DNA from: G965232465 sp965232465
GTDB lineage: Bacteria > Pseudomonadota > Alphaproteobacteria > JAQWUY01
Direction: 5' to 3'
DNA: 64,000 nt
NCBI GenBank assembly: GCA_965232465.1
Contig: OZ246977.1
Coordinates: 1,116,001-1,180,000 of the forward strand
A program made the translations under genes and the position numbers. The notes under the pieces are model-generated. The model searched no databases. It saw only the letters and a program-made list of their open reading frames with translations, and was not told where the DNA came from. This document shows positions 38,401 through 45,210 of this stretch, in pieces (the first letter of the stretch is position 1; each line of letters starts with the position of its first letter).

Positions 38401-41400
38401 CACTTCCCCGGGTACGGTGGTTATTACCATGGGTGTAAAAGCTGACGATGCCAAATACAGTGGTAGCATGACCCTGGCGGATTTTGCCATTGCCAAACGC
38501 ACAGTAGCGGCAAGTACCCTAAGCATGGCGGATCTTGTTGTATCGTTTTTATCTGGCACTAAGACGGTAAGTGCGGCGGATATATTAAGACAATTAACAC
38601 CCACCGGCAGTAACAGAAGCGATTGGACTGTAAAAAGTCTAAGCAAAAAAGATGCTAATTCGAATTTTGACATTGATCGTGGGGGCAAGAGCCTGACCAT
38701 AAAAGGAGAATTCACCACAAGCACGACTGTTACCGTTGAATTCGAGAGTACCAAATATACAGATGTAACCAAAGACTTTGAGCTGTCCACCCGACCAGCA
38801 CAGGTGATTGATGGTAGCCCCACGGGATTGAGCAGTAAATGGGGCAAGGGTACTGTTACACCAGATTATATGTTAAAACTTAAAGACCAAGGTCAAACAT
38901 TTGATAAAGCAACGGATTACACCTTTTCAGTGGTACCCAATAGTGATGGGGGCAAAGGGGGCAAGGATGCCACCACTGCGGGTATATTTACCAGCGATCC
39001 CATTAGCAACAGCAAAACCGGGGTTATTGACACCGGCAAGCTAACCAAATCGGGTAAACTGTTAATAAAGATTGTCCGTGTAGCAAAAACAGGGGCAAAT
39101 CCTGTTGCGGAGGCGACAGAATATGTGAACTTTGATGTGCAAAAGCAAGTATTGGGGACGGATGTAGTGACCGCTCCAGCGGTGGCGAAGGCAACCAATG
39201 AGGATGGTAAGTGGAAAGATAGTACCAGTGCCAAAATTAACTTAAATTATACCTTACCGGGCAGCACAACCGAATCGGATTATACTTGGGCGGTTGCCAA
39301 AAAATCAAGCGACGCCCCCGATGGTACCTTATCTGCCGATGCCAATGGACATATTAGTGGGGCGACTTCTGGTGGTACGGCACAAATCACCATTACCGCA
39401 AAAGACAGCAACCCCCAATACACAGGGACTATGCGTACAGCGGACTTTACCATTGCCAAGCAAATATTGGGTACGGATGTAACCACCCGTCCAGCGGTGG
39501 CAATAGCAACGGGTGAAGATGGCAAGTGGAAAGATAGTACCAGTGCCAAAATTGTCTTAAACTATGCATTACCGGGTGGCACAACCGCAACACAATATAC
39601 TTGGGCAGTTGGCAAAAAGTCAGGGGCAGAGCCCGATGGTACCTTGGTTATTGATGACAATGGGCATATTAGTGGGGCGACATCGTCAGGTACAGCGGAA
39701 ATTACTATGACCGCAAAAGGTGCTAACAAAAAGTATTCAGGAAATATCCGTACAGCGGACTTTGCCATTAAGAAACAAACAGTAGGGGCAAATACCCTGA
39801 CTGTGACCAATCTTGCTGTCGTATATACCTCTGGCAATAAGATGGTGAGTGCAACCAATGTATTAGGGCAATTAACAACAACTGGCAGTGCCAAAAAAGA
39901 TTGGACTGTTAAGAGTCTGACGGATACAGATAATCATGGGAAACTTGCGGTTGCTAGTGGGGGCAAGGCTCTGACCATATCGGGGGATATCACCAATGGT
40001 ACAACCGTTACAGTTGTATTCGAAAGTAGCAAATATATGGATGTGACCAAAACCTTTGAACTGTCCACACAGGCGGAACAGGTGATTGATGGCACCCCGA
40101 CGGGATTATCGGGTAAATGGGGCAAGAGCACTGTTACACCGGATTATAAGTTAAAAGCTAAAGATCAAGGGTACACATTTGATAAAGCAACGGATTACAC
40201 CTTTTCGATTGTACCCAATAGTGATGGGGGCAGAGGGGGCAAGGATGCCACCACTGCGGGTATTATTGCCAGTGGGCAAAATGCTATGCATAATAGCAAA
40301 ACCGGGGTTATTGATACCAGCAAGCTGACCAAAACGGGTAAACTGTTAATAAAAATCGTCCGTGCGGCAAAAACAGGGGCAAATCCTGTTGCGGAGGCGA
40401 CAGAATATGTAAACTTTGATGTTAACAAGCAGGTATTGGGAACGGACATAACCACCCCGCCAGCGGTGGCAACAGCAACCAATGAAGATGGCAAGTGGAA
40501 ATCTGATACCAATGCCAAAATTGCCTTAAATTATACCTTACCGGGCGGTACAACCGCATCGCAATATACTTGGGGTATTTCAAGTGCCACATCAGGTGGT
40601 GCCAGAGGTGCCTTAGCTATTGATGCCAATGGGCATATTAGTAAGGCAATATCTGGTGGTAAAGCGGAAATTACCATAACCGCAAAAAGCGATAACCCCA
40701 AGTATAGTGGGACGATGCGTACAGCGGACTTTACCATTGTTAAGCAAGTGTTGGGAACGGATGTAAACACCTCGCCAGCGGTGGCAAAAGCAACAGGTGA
40801 GGATGGCAAGTGGAAAACCAGTACCAGTGCCAAAATTGCCTTAAACTATACCTTACCGGTTGGCACAACTGCATCGGATTATAGTTGGGGTGTTGCAAGT
40901 GCCACATCAGGGGGGGCTAGCGGTACCATGGCTATTGATGCCAATGGGCATATCAGCGGGGCAACATCGTCAGGTACAGCGGAAATCACTATAACTGCAC
41001 AAGCGGCTAACAAAAAATATTCAGGGACTATGCGTACAGCGGATTTTGCCATTGCTAAGCAAACAGTAGCGGCAAATACCCTGACTGTGGCCAATCTTGT
41101 TGCCGTATATAACACCGGCAATAAGACGGTGAGTGCAGCCGATGTATTGGGACAATTAACAACAAGTGGCAGTGCCCAAAGCGATTGGACTGTAAAAAGC
41201 CTAGCGGATACAGATGATCATGGGAAACTTGCGGTTGCTAGTGGGGGCAAGGCTCTGACCATATCGGGGGATATCACCAATGGTACAACCGTTACAGTTG
41301 TATTCGAAAGCACCAAATATACAGATATAACCAAAACCTTTGAATTGTCCACAAAATCATCGCAAATAAGTTCGGCTACCCGTACAGGGTCAGGCAAATG

Positions 41401-44400
41401 GGGTGTGGGTCAAACCTATACCACAGATTATAAGTTAGTAACCAATGTTGGTGGGCAACCCTTTACAACGGGTGCCAGTGGGCATTTCACCTTTAGTATT
41501 GTGGCAAGTCACTCAGGCTTCACCCCGACCACCGCAGGGATTGTTGCCAATGGGCAAACAGCGATTAACAGCAAAACTGGGGCTATTGATGCCAGCAAAC
41601 TGACCAAGAGTGGTACGCTGTTGGTAAAAATCGTACGGGCGGCACGGGGTTCAGTTGCCGAAACAACAGAATATCAGAACTTTACTGTGAATAAGCAAGT
41701 ATTGGGAACAGGGGGCGATATAACGACTGCACCAACATCTACGGTTTCTATTAACAATAATGCGTGGCGAACGGGTGGGGGCAATGTACCTGTGCAATTT
41801 GGGGGTTTCCCCGCAGGCACCGACTTTGACAGTTATGATTGGACCATCGGTGGCAACGATCAACCTGATGCAATTAGTGGCGGGTTAAAAGTTACATCTG
41901 CTGGTGTATCTGGGGCAATATCCAGTGGGTTTGTTGTGCTTACCATGAAGGCAAAAGCCAATAACCCCAAATACACGGGACAATTTACCTTAAATGGGTT
42001 TTCCATTGATAAACAAACAATTACGAGTCCGCTAAGAATACGCAATATTATTAAGCCATATGCATCAGGTGGCAATCATGTACAGATTGGTGCAGAAATA
42101 CTGACCAATATGTCCGTCATATCTGGGGCAACCAAGGTATCCGATTGGACATTATTAAGACTAACAGAAAACCATGCTAACCTTACCCTTAATCGAGACA
42201 AAAAGAGTTTAACCATAACGGGGGAAATCACCGCAGGTGCAAATGTTACAGCTGAATTTAGCAACAGAAAATATAAAAATATAACCGTGCCATTTAAAGT
42301 GTTCACACAAAATGCGGGCATGTATACCTCTGTTCCCACCGGATCAGGAAAGTGGGGACAAACCTATACCACCAATTATAACCTAAACACGCATAGTGGC
42401 ACATATAATACCAATACGGATTATGTATTCAGTATTGTGAACACAGGACCTGTGGGTTTCACACCCACCACATCAGGGATTGTAAATGGGGCATTAACGG
42501 GGGCTGTTAACAGCACAACCGGGGTTATTGATGGCAGCAAACTCACCAAGAGTGGGACGCTGTTGGTAAAAATCGAACGGAAGGCTGGAAGCAATGGAGG
42601 ATTCCCCCTAACAGTATATCGCAACTTTATTGTCGATAAGCAAGAACTAGGGGCGGATGTAACAACAAGACCACGTATAGTGTTGTCCATTTCATCTGCG
42701 GAAGATCATAAATGGAAAACGAATCCTAATGCCAAGATTGACCTAAAATATAGCGACCTGCCCGATGGTCTATCCCCTGATACATTCGATTGGGAAGTTA
42801 AGGGTAAAACAGGGGATGCCCCCAGCGGTACATTAAAAATTGATGCCAATGGGGACATTAGTGGTGCAACATCCGGCGGTAAGGTGGTTATCAAAGTAAA
42901 AGCAAAATCCTCTGATGAAAAATACACAGGATTATTCGAATTAGCCGATTTGACCATTTATAAGCAAAAAACAACAGATACCCTAGTTATGAGTGACCTA
43001 AAAGTACCTTATGGATCTGGAACTGTATCTGTAAGTGGTGCAAATATACTAAGTGGATTATCCGCATCTGGCGGACAAACCAAAGCATCAGAATGGAAAA
43101 TTTTAGGATTATCAAAGTTAGATAATGTCGCAAATCTTGTTATTTCTGGTGATAAAAAGAGCCTGCGTATAACAGGGGCAATTACCAATAATCCACGTGT
43201 TCAAGTAACATTTGCACATCCTAGTTATGAAGCTGTTCCTTTACGCTTTAATCTATCCACTGGTTCAGATTTCATAAGTTCTGGTATCCGTACAGGATCA
43301 GGAAAATGGGGGGCTGGACAGACCTATAGCACCGATTATAAGTTAAAGACTTCTGGTGACTTCGGGGGCAGTACTGTATCCTTTGATAAAGCAACAGATT
43401 TCACCTTTTCTATTGTGTCATCTGGTACGACTGTAAAAGGTTTCACACCCACCACCGGCGGTATTGCATTAAAAGGGGCTATTGACAGCACAACTGGGGC
43501 TATTGATGCCAGCAAACTGACCAAGTCAGGGACCCTGTTGGTAAAAATTGTCCGTAAGCAAAAAACAGGAGCCCCCAAACTTACAGAATATCAAAACTTT
43601 GTTGTCGATAAGCAAACCCAAGCGGATCACCCAGACTTTAAAGTAACTGCGGCTGCCATCACATGGGGGGCAGCTGCCCAATCCGTAACCTATACACGGA
43701 AGAATCCACCTGCGGGTATTAGCAACAGTGCCCAATACTCCTTAATAAAATCGGGTACAACCGCCGGTACATCAATGGGTAGCGGTTATGGTACTGTACA
43801 GGTCATTAAAAGTAATGGGAAAATTTCAGGTACCAAAGCAAGTGGTGTTGTAAAAATACGGGTTGTATACCCCGCTAACGATAAATATGAAGCCATGACC
43901 TTAAATACGCAAGCTGATGTAAAACGCCAACCCTCACCAGGAAATTTTGTACCAGCAGGCAACTTCGCTGCACTTGATGTAGCTGCTATCGGGTTCTACC
44001 CACCTAATAATATTGGATTCAGGCTTGAAGGATATACAAAAGCCAGCCAACCATGGGGCAACACATTCACCTTTAAAATTTATGGTAAAATGCCACAGAC
44101 ACAGGATGGCATAGATTTGTATACACCTAAGTATACTATCAAAAGTCGTACAAACAATGGGACTACATCTGTGGGCGGTACCATCAATCCGGCAACGGGT
44201 GAGATCACAGGCACCACATCCTCTGGTACCATAACTGTAACTGTTGAACTCCCACAAAATGTACGGTACGAAAGATTCGGTTCAAAAGACTTTACAGTAA
44301 CCGTAACACGACAAGCACAAACCGCAACCCCCAATGTAAAGGCTACTGGATCCAACACATGGATTCAGGATAAATGGAGTACAACGAGCACCAGACCGCT

Positions 44401-44752
44401 TTCTGTGCTTCCAAATGGGGCTCGGCAGCTTCATACTATCACCAGTAGTGTAGTAAGAGTTAAGGGTAGTCCAGCAGTCCTTCTGAAAATCGAAGATTAC
44501 GATGATGGCTTACAAGATGGGGCGGTATTAGGACAAGATTATACGCTATATGACGGAGTACCAACCGTGACAACTAAAGATCAAGCAGCAATTGATTTTA
44601 AGCAAGGATATAAAGTGTACATAGCACGTGGTGTAAGGAGTTCTGATATTGTCAAAGACAGAGCTATAAGGTTAAGATTTACATTCAGTTCTACAAAGGA
44701 TGGTAAATACGCATCTAAGACTGTTTATGCATACTGGCGTACAAACAAATAA
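32447..44752 (+). CDS. Giant inverse autotransporter adhesin (intimin/invasin-like, type Ve)
   Basis: A 4101-residue predicted surface protein. Residues 1-22 are a Sec signal (MKKMFLAGASLLVLSAITPAFT). Residues about 25-283 form an inverse-autotransporter beta-barrel: alternating strands such as LNLGLGYRKL, PLIVGVNAFFD and YSIGAELKT, ending WHKRYDKVERQHDI, a characteristic end of this barrel. There is no LysM domain. The passenger starts with a unique segment (285-430), then ten units of ~100-residue modules beginning at residues 431, 743, 1063, 1378, 1693, 2019, 2445, 2873, 3191 and 3508, and ends with two unique modules (3829-3956, 3957-4101). I saw no cysteine. Modules look Ig-like (Thr/Ser/Gly/Lys-rich, beta). 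Ribosome-binding site AAGGAAA. Role: probably adhesion; receptor unknown. Confidence 0.88.
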   Translation: MKKMFLAGASLLVLSAITPAFTNDADKVVSATGNLLIDSTNKTGFFQWIRGGVGYTDKNLNFDITAFSNLSETKDTVTYLQTSYNRQKSTNRLNLGLGYRKLIDTTSTPLIVGVNAFFDTKDGTKNILALKSSENFQRYSIGAELKTARFDLSTNLYRPIGNNIIDDKKVLRGWDITAKGNIPNYDQVSVGVGAYTFDGVEDTVVKGNKLIAEFRPNPTVTIRGEYDKPSGESAQTNISVDFKWAFGKPIQDQMKSAPVPSAGTVWHKRYDKVERQHDIKTAEVETTPTLPIVSSGAISSNSDNTIASGDGKTEATAFVLPDNNKFEIKKFINAPTGAVKAELNSRTAINSRTATTPTVAVTVEVMGSGTLGTEFAFEDSAGNPIDNIKNVDYESVLVDKAGSNTAVLKLSYQVSGYAQQDVFVKTTESFTGTVTMGDLVVPYASGDKTVTAADILAKLTVSGGQTKASEWTVKSLANTDSNTNLAVGSGGKTLIISGAITTKTTVTIGLAHPAYADQTKTFELSTGAGTLGSATHTGSGKWGQTYTTDYKLKTSDTVGDVTVPFDTNADYTFSVVAPATTVSGFTSTTTGIVQGALSGAINANTGAIDGTKLTKSGTLLVKIVRKAKGGLPQITDYANLPVAKQTAADHTGFTVSAGDITWNTNSQTVTYTEANKPVGIGTATYTLTTAGTTAGTAITVASGDGKIAKTAQSGVVKVKVIYAANDKYAQMSRDVDVAVNKRVVMSLLTPAKMIVPYVSGTKALSTTYVMDKLFTSGSGKSDWNIKSLADTGAAGTGKLTISADKKSMTVIGAVATPITITVVLESPKYADVTRTFALSTRATQVIDGSPTGLSGKWGKGTVTPNYKLDLDDQGQTFNAATDYTFSVVSSSDGSKGGKDATTAGIFTSNPISNSKTGVIDTSKLIKSGKLLIKIVRAAKGSGANAVPEATDYVNFDVTKQDSSDHPNFTVSAGAIPWATASRPITYTEANKPTGIGTATYTLTAAGTTAGPTTGGNAITVASSDGKIAKTTQSGSVKVRITYAATDKYAQMSRDVDVTINKQTLPANTLSVANLTVVYASGNKKVNAVDVLTQLTTTGSNKSDWTVKSLADTDSHGNLAVANDGKSMTISGAIASGTTVTVVFESTKYADVTKTFELSTNPSQISSATRTGSGKWGKTYTTTYNLKTRDGGQDFTTGARGDFTFSIVAAGGDDGSGMTQTTTGIIDTSKTAINSKTGAINGVALTKSGTLLVKIVRVGKGTGVNAVPQATEYQNFTVSKQDLASDISKPTFTSINPKWGSKIPVTFAGIPTGTTFANYDWTAAPKTGGVPTGTLGVVSDGITGATSAGTVVVTMKAKANNDKYEGQVDLADFAITKQTVASGTLSVSDLVVMYTSGDKTVSATDVLGQLTPTGSRRSDWTVKSLTDTDGNGNLAVADNRKSMTISGTITSGTTVTVVFESTKYTDVTKTFKLSTKQSQISSDTRTGSGKWGSGQTYTTDYKLKGFDGGQRFTTGKRGHFTFSIVPSQSGFTSTTAGIVANGQTAIDSKTGDIDASKLTKSGTLLVKIVRAAKGPVPETTDYENFTVSKQDSSDHSGFAVTAGAITWNANSQTVTYNDSTNKPAGISNPTYALTAVGTTAGPTTGGNAITVASSDGKIAKTTQSGVVKVKVTYPANDKYETIIRNVDVTVNEQAIAGSMADLVIPYSGGNDPVSSATILGKFTPPTGSNINDWTIKSLTETHRNILVVTDTATGAKSLSITGAINTPTTVTVVFEDKNNKYADVTTTFKLSTKTGTISSGTRTGLTGTWGKTFVATDYKLKPSDTVGDTTVTFGDLGDYFFSILPNWRGDDGSGLTPTTAGIVASGKTAINRNTGAIDGTKLTKSGTLLVQIVRKQKGGLPAITDYQSITVHKQVLGTDVTTVPTISLASGDNAWKANAADKFNMAYTNLPDNRAANTFAWTVAGKQNAAPSGTLEIDDDGKVSGATSPGTVVITMGVKADDAKYSGSMTLADFAIAKRTVAASTLSMADLVVSFLSGTKTVSAADILRQLTPTGSNRSDWTVKSLSKKDANSNFDIDRGGKSLTIKGEFTTSTTVTVEFESTKYTDVTKDFELSTRPAQVIDGSPTGLSSKWGKGTVTPDYMLKLKDQGQTFDKATDYTFSVVPNSDGGKGGKDATTAGIFTSDPISNSKTGVIDTGKLTKSGKLLIKIVRVAKTGANPVAEATEYVNFDVQKQVLGTDVVTAPAVAKATNEDGKWKDSTSAKINLNYTLPGSTTESDYTWAVAKKSSDAPDGTLSADANGHISGATSGGTAQITITAKDSNPQYTGTMRTADFTIAKQILGTDVTTRPAVAIATGEDGKWKDSTSAKIVLNYALPGGTTATQYTWAVGKKSGAEPDGTLVIDDNGHISGATSSGTAEITMTAKGANKKYSGNIRTADFAIKKQTVGANTLTVTNLAVVYTSGNKMVSATNVLGQLTTTGSAKKDWTVKSLTDTDNHGKLAVASGGKALTISGDITNGTTVTVVFESSKYMDVTKTFELSTQAEQVIDGTPTGLSGKWGKSTVTPDYKLKAKDQGYTFDKATDYTFSIVPNSDGGRGGKDATTAGIIASGQNAMHNSKTGVIDTSKLTKTGKLLIKIVRAAKTGANPVAEATEYVNFDVNKQVLGTDITTPPAVATATNEDGKWKSDTNAKIALNYTLPGGTTASQYTWGISSATSGGARGALAIDANGHISKAISGGKAEITITAKSDNPKYSGTMRTADFTIVKQVLGTDVNTSPAVAKATGEDGKWKTSTSAKIALNYTLPVGTTASDYSWGVASATSGGASGTMAIDANGHISGATSSGTAEITITAQAANKKYSGTMRTADFAIAKQTVAANTLTVANLVAVYNTGNKTVSAADVLGQLTTSGSAQSDWTVKSLADTDDHGKLAVASGGKALTISGDITNGTTVTVVFESTKYTDITKTFELSTKSSQISSATRTGSGKWGVGQTYTTDYKLVTNVGGQPFTTGASGHFTFSIVASHSGFTPTTAGIVANGQTAINSKTGAIDASKLTKSGTLLVKIVRAARGSVAETTEYQNFTVNKQVLGTGGDITTAPTSTVSINNNAWRTGGGNVPVQFGGFPAGTDFDSYDWTIGGNDQPDAISGGLKVTSAGVSGAISSGFVVLTMKAKANNPKYTGQFTLNGFSIDKQTITSPLRIRNIIKPYASGGNHVQIGAEILTNMSVISGATKVSDWTLLRLTENHANLTLNRDKKSLTITGEITAGANVTAEFSNRKYKNITVPFKVFTQNAGMYTSVPTGSGKWGQTYTTNYNLNTHSGTYNTNTDYVFSIVNTGPVGFTPTTSGIVNGALTGAVNSTTGVIDGSKLTKSGTLLVKIERKAGSNGGFPLTVYRNFIVDKQELGADVTTRPRIVLSISSAEDHKWKTNPNAKIDLKYSDLPDGLSPDTFDWEVKGKTGDAPSGTLKIDANGDISGATSGGKVVIKVKAKSSDEKYTGLFELADLTIYKQKTTDTLVMSDLKVPYGSGTVSVSGANILSGLSASGGQTKASEWKILGLSKLDNVANLVISGDKKSLRITGAITNNPRVQVTFAHPSYEAVPLRFNLSTGSDFISSGIRTGSGKWGAGQTYSTDYKLKTSGDFGGSTVSFDKATDFTFSIVSSGTTVKGFTPTTGGIALKGAIDSTTGAIDASKLTKSGTLLVKIVRKQKTGAPKLTEYQNFVVDKQTQADHPDFKVTAAAITWGAAAQSVTYTRKNPPAGISNSAQYSLIKSGTTAGTSMGSGYGTVQVIKSNGKISGTKASGVVKIRVVYPANDKYEAMTLNTQADVKRQPSPGNFVPAGNFAALDVAAIGFYPPNNIGFRLEGYTKASQPWGNTFTFKIYGKMPQTQDGIDLYTPKYTIKSRTNNGTTSVGGTINPATGEITGTTSSGTITVTVELPQNVRYERFGSKDFTVTVTRQAQTATPNVKATGSNTWIQDKWSTTSTRPLSVLPNGARQLHTITSSVVRVKGSPAVLLKIEDYDDGLQDGAVLGQDYTLYDGVPTVTTKDQAAIDFKQGYKVYIARGVRSSDIVKDRAIRLRFTFSSTKDGKYASKTVYAYWRTNK
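33737..43930 (+). repeat. Passenger repeat array: 32 modules in ten A-B-(C/D) units
   Basis: Four module kinds can be told apart. A (~103 aa): SDWTVKSL, TISG.I, TVTVVFESTKY.DVTKTFELST. B (~110 aa): TGSGKWG, YTTDYKLK, FTFSIV, TTAGI, KTGAIDASKLTKSGTLLVKI. C (~105 aa): LGTDVTT, EDGKWK, SGATSGGTAEITITAK, KYSGTMRTADFTI. D (~100 aa): DHPGFTVSAGAITW, ITVASSDGKIAKT, VKVTYAANDKY. Order: ABD, ABD, ABC, ABD, ABC, ABCC, ABCC, ABC, ABC, ABD. That is 10 A, 10 B, 8 C and 4 D. Most modules end in a K-Q or K-R linker. A 94-bp block is identical at 39933-40026 and 41217-41310. Confidence 0.85.
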
Positions 44753-44774
44753 ACTAAATCCCATGCAAAATAAT

Positions 44775-44797
44775 CCCCCTTTATAGGGGGGTGTTTT
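44775..44797 (+). terminator. Rho-independent terminator after the adhesin gene
   Basis: CCCCCT (44775-44780), loop TTAT, AGGGGG (44785-44790), then GTGTTTT. It lies 23 bp after the stop codon. Confidence 0.75.
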
Positions 44798-44977
44798 AAA
44801 GTGGTCCATAATCAACAGGGTGTAAGATTGATAAGCACATATGGTGTTTTGTTGTAACAAACTACAGGATAGGCGTGTCTGAAACCCCAAAAAAAATCAT
44901 TTATAGTCAATCCGGTATAAAATGATTCACCATAATTATACTGCACATTTTATTTTGTTGGTTATATGGTGAGTCTA

Positions 44978-45047
44978 AGGGGCTAACGCCCCTCGTGCGT
45001 TTGATGTGGATTTACCCATGCTTCGCATGACAAAATACCACACGCAC
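44978..45047. other. Nested inverted repeats in the adhesin-ettA intergenic region
   Basis: AGGGGC/GCCCCT (44978-44983 and 44988-44993), then GTGCGT (44995-45000) paired with ACGCAC (45042-45047), enclosing TGTGG/CCACA and a CATGC-TTC-GCATG hairpin (45017-45029). It could be a structured RNA or the end of a decayed mobile element. The rest of the 458-bp gap has the adhesin terminator, the repeat copy 2 and the ettA promoter; 44800-44970 shows nothing recognisable. Confidence 0.4.
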
Positions 45048-45068
45048 TCACCCCGCTCTGCACCACAA

Positions 45069-45116
45069 TGCCACTGCGTGGCAAGCGGTTGCAACCGCAT
45101 TTAGTCCAAAATACAG
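45069..45116. repeat. GC-rich double-palindrome repeat plus 17-bp box, copy 2
   Basis: TGCCACTGCGTGGCA (45069-45083), GCGGTTGCAACCGC (45085-45098), box TTTAGTCCAAAATACAG (45100-45116). The hairpin unit is bounded by AATGC and GCATT, which are inverted copies of each other. Relative to copy 1 (32187-32243) the hairpin unit is reversed but the box is not. Confidence 0.8.
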
Positions 45117-45132
45117 CGAAATTCAAAAAAAA

Positions 45133-45161
45133 TTGACACCATAAAACAAATCTTATACAAT
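45133..45161 (+). promoter_or_regulatory. Promoter of ettA (cassette copy)
   Basis: Perfect TTGACA (45133-45138), 17-base spacer, TACAAT (45156-45161), 16 bp after the box. Spacer and flanks match the promoter of the nuclease gene at 22170-22198 almost base for base. The predicted leader is about 43 nt. Confidence 0.75.
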
Positions 45162-45210
45162 CAAAGGGAAGAATAGACCTTATGGGAAGGGCTCAGATAA
45201 GGAAAATAAT

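Noticed and set aside
33737..43930. Repeats as a CRISPR array
   Set aside because: Units are about 950-1280 bp, translated in one frame and variable; there are no short direct repeats with spacers and no cas genes.
33253..44358. Many long antisense reading frames inside the adhesin gene (e.g. 36397-36867, 38161-38847)
   Set aside because: They recur at the same place in each repeat module, read the complement of Thr/Val-rich codons, and have no ribosome-binding sites. They are shadows of the repetitive gene.
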